Shown here: positions 1 through 6,554 of the stretch, piece after piece
Layout of the letters: each line of letters starts with the position of its first letter
Numbering within the stretch: the first letter of the stretch is position 1
NCBI GenBank assembly: GCA_026421135.1
Contig: JAPKCR010000066.1
Coordinates: forward strand, 1 to 8,564
Source of the DNA: Sulfitobacter sp.
GTDB lineage: Bacteria; Pseudomonadota; Alphaproteobacteria; Rhodobacterales; Rhodobacteraceae
Length of the DNA: 8,564 bases
Direction: 5' to 3'
The notes under the pieces: model-generated
Told to the model about the DNA's origin: nothing
Database searches by the model: none
Seen by the model: only the letters and a program-made list of their open reading frames with translations
Made by a program: the position numbers and the translations under genes

Positions 1-225
1 GATCAGAATTACCGGCCAGTATTTCCCCGCTAGAAAAAGAACGGGCAAAAACGCAACTAAACACTCCAATGTGTTCATCTGGACACGGTACATGCGTTCA
101 AAACCGTCATGGCCAGTCATTGCAGGGGCCTTAAGGCCACTTTCTCTCCGCTGAGCGCCGACCGAATATCCAAAAAATAGAAACTGAAAGATAGCAAAAA
201 GAGCGACAAGATCGATGAGCGGCAT
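1..225 (-). CDS. MAPEG family membrane protein, N-terminal part (cut by window edge)
   Basis: The minus-strand frame opens with ATG at 225-223 and runs off the left edge without a stop, giving the first 75 residues. GAGG (complement of 233-236) sits 7 bases before the ATG, a good ribosome binding site. Residues 1-21 form a hydrophobic first membrane helix. The diagnostic stretch is residues 42-60, FERMYRVQMNTLECLVAFL, matching the MAPEG pattern of Glu, Arg, then Asn-Thr-x-Glu leading into the second helix (V57 to I75). MAPEG proteins are small four-helix inner-membrane proteins of about 130 residues. Some are glutathione S-transferases or peroxidases, but most bacterial members have no proven substrate. 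About half the protein is present. It is divergent from the haem peroxidase gene. Family assignment is firm; the reaction is unknown. Confidence 0.9.
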   Translation of the reverse strand, partial: MPLIDLVALFAIFQFLFFGYSVGAQRRESGLKAPAMTGHDGFERMYRVQMNTLECLVAFLPVLFLAGKYWPVILI

Positions 226-505
226 TATAAGTCCTCGTTGAAATCCAGAAGATCGGTAACCAAGGATTGCTTGGCCTTTTTCCGAGGTATCGTTTCGTCA
301 ATCTATTTCGGAAGTACAACGTTGGATTCAATAGATTGGGGCACTCGCCCTAAACTGCTCGATATTGAACAGGCGCAACCGTCCATGACCGCGCTTGTAT
401 TAAAAACAGAGGCATTGTGTTACCATCGTTTAGTAATTTCAGAAATTTCTGCGTCAAGTTTTCTTAAGCGGCTCATTATGACATCTGAGGATTAACAACA
501 TTTTG
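226..505. promoter_or_regulatory. Divergent intergenic region between MAPEG and haem peroxidase genes
   Basis: This 280-base stretch has no credible gene and must hold the promoters of both flanking genes. It is AT-richer than the coding DNA around it. I found no convincing -35/-10 pair. The clearest structure is a nested palindrome at 435-451, listed separately. An 85-codon plus-strand frame (TTG at 238) lacks a ribosome binding site and family resemblance, and I treat it as chance. Confidence 0.5.
435..451. promoter_or_regulatory. Nested palindromes upstream of the peroxidase gene, possible operator
   Basis: Two perfect palindromes overlap. AATTTC-A-GAAATT occupies 435-447 and CAGAAATTTCTG occupies 440-451. 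They lie 55-71 bases before the peroxidase ATG, a normal place for a regulator to bind. The pair could also be read as alternating TTTC/GAAA boxes. No known regulator can be named, and AT-rich palindromes of this size can arise by chance. Confidence 0.3.
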
Positions 506-2086
506 ATGAACAATGGTATCCGAGTTGTTGAAGCCAAAAGGCTTGATAGATTGGGTACTTGCTATCCGATCTACGAGAGATTTGACGGCCATGAGAATGT
601 TGGTTTGCCGCCTCAGATCCGTGCGGAAATCAATGGACCAGGCATCATATTTAGGGAATCTGCTGAATTCCCTTTTGCCGAGACTAGTTTCACTCCCTAT
701 GACCGCATAAGCAAAGAAACGAGTCAGCCATTGCATGACGAAAGCTTGCTTTCTGAATTGGCCAAAAAGATGGCTGAATGGCCAACACGCTGGGGAAAGC
801 ACCGCTTTAACGCCAATGGTATTCCTGCAGCCTATACGTATCTGGGGCAACTGATCGCCCATGATCTGACCCACGACGATCCGCCCGCGTTTCCTGTCCG
901 ATATCGCAGTGCCTATCTCGATTTTAATTCGGTGTTCGCGCGCGATCTCGAACTTTGCGCGGGCGCGTCAGTCCGAGAGGGCGGCGGGTTTGCCCTCGGC
1001 AGCACAACCGCCAATCAACAAGATGATTTGCCGCGGACCAAGTGCGGCGAAACGATCTTGCATGACAAACGCAATGACCAAAACCTGACACTGTCGCAAC
1101 TTGTTGTGCTGATCACCAAGTTTTATCAGTTTCTCGCCATAGGCAGCGCCGACGCGGCCGAGGCCCGTCTGGTTGCACGCCGCCATTTGCAATGGATCGT
1201 CCTATACGACTATCTGCCCCGCGTAATTGATCCGGTTGTATATCGCGACGTGATCCGTTCGCGGTCATGGCCCCTGCTGGGAGAGGGCGCAGGTTTGATC
1301 CCAATCGAATTTGCAGCAGCCAGTTTCCGTCTGGGTCATGCGATGGTGCGTTATGTATATCCCCATTGGCGGCGAGGAGGGGGCGGCGCTGATCTAAGTG
1401 ACTTGCTGCATTTTACTGGTCACAGCGCGGCCTCACGTCTCGGCTGCATCGAAGGGGAGGCTCGGTTGCCGGATGATTGGACCGTTGGGTGGCCCTTTCT
1501 GTTGCCCTCGGAGGAGAATAGCACGCGCACCAGCCTGTCTGCCGCAATTGATGAAAACCTTGCGTTGGACATGTTCAATTTGCCGGACTCGATAGGGGAT
1601 TGTGCGATGTCTGCGCCGACTCCTGCCGGGACAAAAAATGGCACGTTTAACCTAGCTGAACATACGTTGATCAGGGGCAACCGTTTGCGAATTGATAGCG
1701 CGCAAGCCCTGTCTTCAGTCGCGCACGCGCGGCTGAAAGAAGCTGGTGCCTCGCCATTGCCGCGCCGTTTGCCTGCCCTGCGCGTGGCGCAAACACGCTC
1801 GCCCGGCCTTAGCGATTTTCTCATGTCTGATACTGCCGCATCCTTGCGCCACGAAACCCCGCTTTGGTTCTATTTCCTGCGCGAGGCGGATGTGCACGCG
1901 TCCGGCCAACATTTCGGCCCGCTGGCCAGCCGCATCACGATGGAAACCATCTATCGCGCGATCTGGAACGATCCCGACAGCATTTTACGAACCGATTTCG
2001 CACCGGACTTTACTGATAAAGACGGAAAGTTCGGCCTGAAAGACTTGCACGCTGTTGTGCAGAAACATTGGAAACCAGAAGCTTGA
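506..2086 (+). CDS. Animal-type (peroxidase-cyclooxygenase) haem peroxidase, bacterial
   Basis: This 526-residue protein belongs to the animal haem peroxidase superfamily, which oxidises organic or halide substrates with H2O2. Visible landmarks are GQLIAHDLT at residues 114-122 (distal H119, calcium-type D120), DKRNDQN at 187-193 (catalytic R189), IPIEFAAASFRLGH at 265-278 (E268, proximal H278), and the C-terminal PLWFYFLREADV and LASRI blocks typical of bacterial members. Three usual residues differ. The haem-ester Asp before the distal His is Ala118, the haem-ester Glu is Gln192, and the Asn supporting the proximal His appears to be Thr387. Haem is therefore probably bound without covalent links. 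No signal peptide or membrane segment is seen, so it is likely cytoplasmic. I chose ATG 506 over the adjacent TTG 503; the only Shine-Dalgarno-like sequence is GAGG at 487-490, rather far away. It is followed at 13 bases by the orphan gene. The 5' part is AT-richer than the 3' part. The family call is firm; the substrate is unknown. Confidence 0.93.
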   Translation: MNNGIRVVEAKRLDRLGTCYPIYERFDGHENVGLPPQIRAEINGPGIIFRESAEFPFAETSFTPYDRISKETSQPLHDESLLSELAKKMAEWPTRWGKHRFNANGIPAAYTYLGQLIAHDLTHDDPPAFPVRYRSAYLDFNSVFARDLELCAGASVREGGGFALGSTTANQQDDLPRTKCGETILHDKRNDQNLTLSQLVVLITKFYQFLAIGSADAAEARLVARRHLQWIVLYDYLPRVIDPVVYRDVIRSRSWPLLGEGAGLIPIEFAAASFRLGHAMVRYVYPHWRRGGGGADLSDLLHFTGHSAASRLGCIEGEARLPDDWTVGWPFLLPSEENSTRTSLSAAIDENLALDMFNLPDSIGDCAMSAPTPAGTKNGTFNLAEHTLIRGNRLRIDSAQALSSVAHARLKEAGASPLPRRLPALRVAQTRSPGLSDFLMSDTAASLRHETPLWFYFLREADVHASGQHFGPLASRITMETIYRAIWNDPDSILRTDFAPDFTDKDGKFGLKDLHAVVQKHWKPEA

Positions 2087-2093
2087 AAAGGAG
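2087..2093 (+). promoter_or_regulatory. Ribosome binding site of the orphan gene
   Basis: AAAGGAG begins directly after the peroxidase TGA stop and lies 6 bases before the ATG at 2100. This near-ideal site fixes the orphan gene's start at 2100 rather than at the upstream TTG 2055 inside the peroxidase gene. It also supports translation of both genes from one transcript. Confidence 0.85.
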
Positions 2094-2099
2094 AATGCT

Positions 2100-2696
2100 A
2101 TGCCATCACTTTTGATTACACAGAATAATAGTCTGACTGGTCCACTTTACGGGGATTGGAATGACCCCGATAAGAGGCAAAAAGGTCAGGTATTTACTGG
2201 TGAGACCCTCCTCAAAAGTTTCAAGGTGTCTCCGACCGATCCGGAACATATCGTCAGGACGACAATCGGCACCATCCTTTCTAAAACGTACTCTATCTGG
2301 TTGCGGTACGATGGAGAAGAAAACGAGAGCTTTGCTGTCATCACTGAATTTCTCGATGAGACGCTAAACGACGAAGAGCAGAGACTGGCACCCTTTGTTG
2401 GCGGACAGATTAAGCTTACCTATTACCAACTAGAAGTAACAGCAGCCAATGTGCCGATCCAGACTGTGGGAGGGCCCGAGAAAATAACGCTTATTGTACA
2501 GAAGGACACTTCGCCAAAAGACAAGAAAAACAAGAAAATGAATATCGTCGTCCCCAGCGATTACGCGCTGTTCGATGACGTCACTTTGGACAGGAAAAAA
2601 TACCTAAAAGCGATGACGGAAGATATCGAGGCCTTGGACCCTACCGATGATATCCCATACCTGCTGTCTTCTCTGACCTTCAGGCGTTGTCTCTAA
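2100..2696 (+). CDS. Conserved-looking protein of unknown function, cotranscribed with the peroxidase
   Basis: I do not recognise a family for this 198-residue protein. It starts at ATG 2100 behind AAAGGAG, 13 bases after the peroxidase stop, so the two are almost certainly one operon. It has no signal peptide, membrane helix or repeat. It alternates beta-type stretches (IWLRYDG at 66-72, QIKLTYYQLEV at 103-113, KITLIVQK at 128-135) with charged segments, suggesting a soluble mainly-beta fold. A Lys-rich stretch lies at 135-147. The C-terminal half is acidic and helical (about 160-183) and ends in SSLTFRRCL with the only cysteine, C197. GC is near 45%, lower than the 3' half of the peroxidase. 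Its stop codon overlaps the stop of the convergent regulator. A partner or accessory protein of the peroxidase is a reasonable guess from position only. Confidence 0.8.
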   Translation: MPSLLITQNNSLTGPLYGDWNDPDKRQKGQVFTGETLLKSFKVSPTDPEHIVRTTIGTILSKTYSIWLRYDGEENESFAVITEFLDETLNDEEQRLAPFVGGQIKLTYYQLEVTAANVPIQTVGGPEKITLIVQKDTSPKDKKNKKMNIVVPSDYALFDDVTLDRKKYLKAMTEDIEALDPTDDIPYLLSSLTFRRCL

Positions 2697-5158
2697 ACTT
2701 TGCCTGACATCGCGGCATTCAGGGCGTCTTCCAGCGCGTCACGCTCAGCGGCGTGCTGGATGGGATAGGCAGATACAAACCAGTCGCGCACATCTTCGGG
2801 CGTGGGTGATGTTTCCCCATCCCAGACGGCTGTGACGTCATGGACAAGCTTGTCAAAGGCTGTCCGCGCAGCGGCCAACTGCCCGCTGCGCGCAAGTGCG
2901 GCGGCGGTCCAACCCGGGTTGTCGATAATCCGGTCATCTGACCGTGCCGCTGCCGATATTGCGCCCGCGTCATCGCCACCAAGAAAGCGGACGGATGCCG
3001 CGTAGCACCATTGGTAGTCCAACAAGACTGGCGCGCAATTCAGGCAATGCTCAAGCACCCGCGCGGCGCGATCATGTTCGCCCAAGAAGCTAAAGCCCAT
3101 TGCGCAGGACGCAAGCGTACGGGGGCTATGAGGATTAAGGCGTTCAGCCATGTCCATATTGAGCGCTGCCCGATCGAAATTCCCTTTGAGCGCCGAAGAC
3201 CACGCCAATGCCAACCGATTACGTGCATCTAATGGATCAAGCCCCACAGCGATATTGCTGGCCTCTAAGGCCCGTTTCGCCAGCGCTGGATCGCGCTGCA
3301 GGCCGGGACGAACAACATGCAGAACATTAAGGGCACTTGCGAGGCTTGCGTGGGCTGGGGCGAATTCAGGTGCGCGCTTGATCAGTTTCTCAAATCTGGC
3401 AATGCCTTGTTCAAAGGCCTGCTTTGTCCATTGTGTCAGCAGCCGCTCACCAGACAGCCATTCATCCACAACGGCATGATGCGCACTGGTTTCAGCCTTG
3501 GCCGAACGATCCGTCGATACATACATTTCGAACATTGCCGCGATACGGCTGACGGCCTGTTGCCGGGATTTGGACATCTGTTCGGACCCGATGTCCAAAT
3601 CTTCGCTCCAGACAATACGACCACTTTCTACAGCGCTGAGAGTGAGCGTCGCGTGGACGTCATCTTTGGTTTGGGACGCACTCAAAACATAGTCCGAGCC
3701 AGACTTTGGCAGCGCGTCGTGATCACTTTGGTCTCCTTCGACGACGGACCAACTCCGGAAACGGGAAAGCCCTGAGACAATCTCTGATCGAAAAGAGGCG
3801 AGCCTTGCTCGCGACGCCTTTGACGTCCCCTCAAAATTCCTAAGCTGGATCCTGAGCGGTGCCAGAGGGTCTCGCAAATTCGGTGCGGATAGAATCTCTC
3901 CTCGCGCCGCCGCACGCGTTTCAGGACGCGGTTCTAGCCCGTACCGCGTGGACAAGTTTTGAGCGAGCCTATCATAAACGCGCATGGCTGCCGCAGTGTT
4001 TCCTATGACGGTCAAGCTTCTCATCAGGCGTCGCGCGGCACCTTCGTGACAGGGTTCCATATTGAGGATCGAAGTTGAAATGCTACGGATAGCCGGGTCT
4101 GAATCGTCACTGACCTTCTGCATTTCAGCCTCAAGTACCGAAACCAATTGCTCGCGGACATCACTGCGCACCAGCGCCAGCCAAGAGGTAACCACGGGGT
4201 TGAGCTCACCAAGCCCGGAAAAGATGCGCTCCAGCCAGTCGCCTTCAATCATCAGGATGTCATCCAACTTGCCCCGTGCCGCGTTTCGAACAATTCGGTC
4301 TATGTCCGTCTGAACCAAATCCGGTTTCAACGACGCAACTTCGTCCTTTATAACGAGCGCACCACCAATCGCTTTCTGCAACGAACAGAGCGCTAGATGC
4401 GAAGCCTTGCGTGCGGCCTTTAGGCTTGCTTCAGGTCGAAGAAATGCACTCAGACGCCCCACTGCTTCAGCGTTGCTGGGGGCCATGGCGAGGTAGGCCA
4501 GAAGCACTCTCGCGTCCTGTGTCCCCGGCAAGGCGTGTGGGACCCCATTGGTGTGAAGTTTCGGCCCGCCGATGACTGAGAGGTGCAAGACATTACGTCC
4601 ACTTCCTTTCCCTGGCAAAACTGGCCCTACATCCATCTGGAAAGGCTCGTAGGTGCCCGGTAAATTGTACAAACGTTGTGGACCTAACGACAAAAACTTT
4701 TGCCGCTTCTCGTCCGTAAGTTTGACAAATACTTCCCGAGAGACGCAAACCCCACCGGGTTGGGAAAGAGGCTCGAGGCGGGCTGCGACATTGACCGCAT
4801 GGCCGAAAACATCATCTTTCGTCAACTCAACCACGCCAGAGTTGATCCCGATTCTAAAAGCATATTCAGTTGTCTGAGCTTCGATTTTGGATTGAACCTC
4901 TATTGAAAAATCCACTGCGTCCTGCGGATTATCAAACAGAGCCAAGATCCCATCGCCGGTCGTTTTCACCACACGGCCAGCGTGACGCGCACTGGAGTCT
5001 TTGAAGAGACTGAAGCACCGTTGCATGAAACGCAGGGTCTTGGCTTCGTCTTCAGCGACATGGGTGCTATAAGAAATTAGGTCCGCAAATAGTATGGTGC
5101 GAAGCTGTGGCGCAGTAGCGTCACTTTGAACTCGGCGCTTTTTGAGGGCGCTAACCAT
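2693..5158 (-). CDS. Adenylate cyclase fused to SARP/BTAD activator, TolB-N-like and TPR domains
   Basis: This 821-residue protein is a multidomain regulator. Residues 17-175 are a class III nucleotide cyclase with every key residue present: metal-binding D26 (FADL) and D69 (KTTGDG), adenine-selecting K65 and D116, and transition-state N123 and R127 (NVAARLE). It should therefore make cAMP from ATP. Residues 190-285 resemble the winged-helix DNA-binding domain of SARP activators, and 285-425 the BTAD helical repeats. Residues 432-525 resemble the TolB-N-like domain found in many cyclase/CadC-type regulators (SDYVLSAS, then VESGRIVWSEDLD). Residues 560-775 hold TPR-like repeats for protein contacts. 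No membrane helix is seen. ATG 5158 has AGGA 12 bases upstream; a TTG at 5179 would add 7 residues with no better site. It is divergent from ycaO and convergent with the peroxidase operon, so it is a good candidate local regulator. Its targets are inferred only. Confidence 0.93.
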   Translation of the reverse strand: MVSALKKRRVQSDATAPQLRTILFADLISYSTHVAEDEAKTLRFMQRCFSLFKDSSARHAGRVVKTTGDGILALFDNPQDAVDFSIEVQSKIEAQTTEYAFRIGINSGVVELTKDDVFGHAVNVAARLEPLSQPGGVCVSREVFVKLTDEKRQKFLSLGPQRLYNLPGTYEPFQMDVGPVLPGKGSGRNVLHLSVIGGPKLHTNGVPHALPGTQDARVLLAYLAMAPSNAEAVGRLSAFLRPEASLKAARKASHLALCSLQKAIGGALVIKDEVASLKPDLVQTDIDRIVRNAARGKLDDILMIEGDWLERIFSGLGELNPVVTSWLALVRSDVREQLVSVLEAEMQKVSDDSDPAIRSISTSILNMEPCHEGAARRLMRSLTVIGNTAAAMRVYDRLAQNLSTRYGLEPRPETRAAARGEILSAPNLRDPLAPLRIQLRNFEGTSKASRARLASFRSEIVSGLSRFRSWSVVEGDQSDHDALPKSGSDYVLSASQTKDDVHATLTLSAVESGRIVWSEDLDIGSEQMSKSRQQAVSRIAAMFEMYVSTDRSAKAETSAHHAVVDEWLSGERLLTQWTKQAFEQGIARFEKLIKRAPEFAPAHASLASALNVLHVVRPGLQRDPALAKRALEASNIAVGLDPLDARNRLALAWSSALKGNFDRAALNMDMAERLNPHSPRTLASCAMGFSFLGEHDRAARVLEHCLNCAPVLLDYQWCYAASVRFLGGDDAGAISAAARSDDRIIDNPGWTAAALARSGQLAAARTAFDKLVHDVTAVWDGETSPTPEDVRDWFVSAYPIQHAAERDALEDALNAAMSGKV

Positions 5159-5219
5159 TGGGAATTCATATCCTGCCAAATGATGCGATATTGGTTAACA
5201 CTTAGCATGGACGCGTAAA
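5159..5219. promoter_or_regulatory. Short divergent promoter region between the cyclase/activator and YcaO genes
   Basis: These 61 bases must carry the promoters or leaders for two divergent genes, unless transcription begins inside the coding regions. No strong sigma70 boxes are obvious. A GTTAAC palindrome lies at 5194-5199. A three-codon frame, ATG GAC GCG TAA (5207-5218), ends one base before the TTG proposed as the YcaO start. Such a shared short region often means the regulator also controls the divergent gene; that is inference. Confidence 0.45.
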
Positions 5220-6398
5220 TTGAACTACCGAGAATTAGAGGATCACTTTGATCTCATTCCTGTCAAACGCGCTCTCGACCCCTGTCACTACGCTTTCTGC
5301 GTACCGAACCAACGCGCCTATGCACGCTGGCCTGCATTTCCGGCTGCTGCACGCCCCCATTCCGGCCGGGCAGCGGCCGGGCGTGGGGTGGATGCGGCGC
5401 AGTGCAAGGCTAGCGCATTTGGCGAAGCCGTTGAATTGGCAAGCTCTTGTGCCTGGGGTGACGAGACGTTGATTACGGCAACTGAACGCGAAATCGGGCC
5501 GAAATCATTATCGCCCGAAGCGTTGAACGGGTTCTCGACCCGCCAGTTGGCCAACCGCGCGGTATGGAATGCCTCTCCGTTCGCGGAACTTGACTGGTGC
5601 CCTCCTCCATTCGACAACTCTGATCCCATCGACTGGATCAGCGCATCCCTGTTGTCGGGTGAAACCTGCTTCGTCCCCGCCGACTTTGTGTTTGTCGGAC
5701 GAAAAAACCCAGGTGATGCGAATGCCGTTTCTATTGCAACCACGTCCGGCTGTGCATCTGGCGAAACCGCTGCCTCGGCTAAGTTGACGGCACTTCTTGA
5801 ATTGATCGAGCGCGATGCGGTCGGCCAGTGGTGGTATGGTCGAATACCGCGCCCTCGGTTGCCTCTAGAACGTCTATGCTTACCCGACGAAATTTCCTCC
5901 TATCTGCGGCAACGCACTCGGCAGACGGTCCTATTTAACCTCACTACTGAACTGTCTGTTCCCGTTGTCGCAGCTGTTTCTTACGAACCTGATGGCAAAA
6001 ACCTGGCCATGGGTTTTGGCTGCAATCCTAATTTCAGCCAAGCAAGTTGCTCGGCTGTGACTGAACTTTTTCAAACTGAAATTGGGCTTGTGCAACGCCA
6101 ACAGCAAGATGACCAATTGCTTGAGATATGGCTACACAGCGCAAGTCGAGACACTTTACCGATTTCAGAAACAACGATAACCGCATCAGACTTACCGAAC
6201 GGAGGGCTCGAAACCGTCGTCGATTGTCTGACAAAACAAGATAGGGCCTGCGCATTTGTGGACCTTTCGCGACCGGAGTTTGGAAATTTCGTCTTTCGCG
6301 CCATTGTTCCAGACATGTGGTCAGACAAACCGCGACTAGCTGGCTTTGAGCGAGCAGGTCTACCAGAACCAACTTGCGTTCTCCCTCTGCTGGTCTGA
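5220..6398 (+). CDS. YcaO-domain protein (ATP-dependent peptide backbone-modifying enzyme family)
   Basis: This 392-residue protein is a YcaO-family enzyme. These use ATP to phosphorylate the peptide amide backbone, making azoline rings or thioamides in ribosomal peptides or, in some members, modifying ribosomal proteins. The two signature ATP/Mg blocks are intact: GRGVDAAQCKASAFGEAVE at residues 54-72 (S65, E69, E72) and TSGCASG...ALLELIERDA at 175-200 (E194, E197, R198, D199). A third block, GFGCNPNFSQASCSAVTELFQTE (split about 265-287), matches the family's Ala-rich helix with Glu and Gln. Pro-rich C termini are important in several YcaO cyclodehydratases; here the end is LPEPTCVLPLLV, not a clean PxPxP. 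The start is TTG 5220, since a stop lies at 5196-5198 and no in-frame ATG precedes the first ATP motif; no ribosome binding site is visible. No E1-like partner, TfuA, SagB-type dehydrogenase or precursor peptide is seen nearby. Function beyond the family is open. Confidence 0.92.
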   Translation: MNYRELEDHFDLIPVKRALDPCHYAFCVPNQRAYARWPAFPAAARPHSGRAAAGRGVDAAQCKASAFGEAVELASSCAWGDETLITATEREIGPKSLSPEALNGFSTRQLANRAVWNASPFAELDWCPPPFDNSDPIDWISASLLSGETCFVPADFVFVGRKNPGDANAVSIATTSGCASGETAASAKLTALLELIERDAVGQWWYGRIPRPRLPLERLCLPDEISSYLRQRTRQTVLFNLTTELSVPVVAAVSYEPDGKNLAMGFGCNPNFSQASCSAVTELFQTEIGLVQRQQQDDQLLEIWLHSASRDTLPISETTITASDLPNGGLETVVDCLTKQDRACAFVDLSRPEFGNFVFRAIVPDMWSDKPRLAGFERAGLPEPTCVLPLLV

Positions 6399-6554
6399 AT
6401 CAAAGCGTTGAGAGATGACTTAGAGCACTCCGAAAAGGCTCCGAACTTGTGGGCGGGTTTTGCGATCCTTTTCTGACAAGAAACCCCTAGCGCCAGCAAC
6501 GACCAATACCCCCTTCGTGTCTGACCGATACCCGGTCACCTAAGTTTTTGTGAC
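6399..6554. other. Convergent intergenic gap between YcaO and VOC genes
   Basis: I searched this stretch on both strands for a small Cys/Ser/Thr-rich precursor peptide and found none. The only plus-strand ATG frame stops after two codons, and the minus strand has no ATG. It contains a tandem pair of CTCCGAA (6428-6434 and 6439-6445) of no clear meaning, and the hairpin listed separately. Confidence 0.6.
6522..6549 (+). terminator. Possible weak terminator after the YcaO gene
   Basis: TGACCG (6522-6527) pairs perfectly with CGGTCA (6533-6538) around a 5-base loop. A TTTTT run follows at 6545-6549 after a 6-base gap. Position, 124 bases after the YcaO stop and just before the convergent VOC gene end, suits a terminator. 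The stem is short and the gap to the T run is too long for a classic intrinsic terminator, so confidence is limited. Confidence 0.4.

Noticed and set aside
127..138. Perfect 12-base palindrome GGCCTTAAGGCC
   Set aside because: It lies inside the MAPEG coding region and is most simply explained by codon choice.
131..331. 66-codon minus-strand open frame
   Set aside because: It is in another frame over the MAPEG gene, whose own frame has the family motif and a good ribosome binding site.
238..495. 85-codon plus-strand open frame before the peroxidase
   Set aside because: Starts with TTG, has no ribosome binding site, and its translation resembles no family; it lies where promoters are expected.
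2009..2045. EF-hand-like DKDGKFGLKDL near the peroxidase C terminus
   Set aside because: The first loop position is Phe, and bacterial relatives have a similar F-x-x-x-DL ending without calcium binding.
6071..6499. 142-codon minus-strand frame opposite the YcaO 3' end
   Set aside because: It is a shadow of the YcaO gene, with no ribosome binding site or family match.
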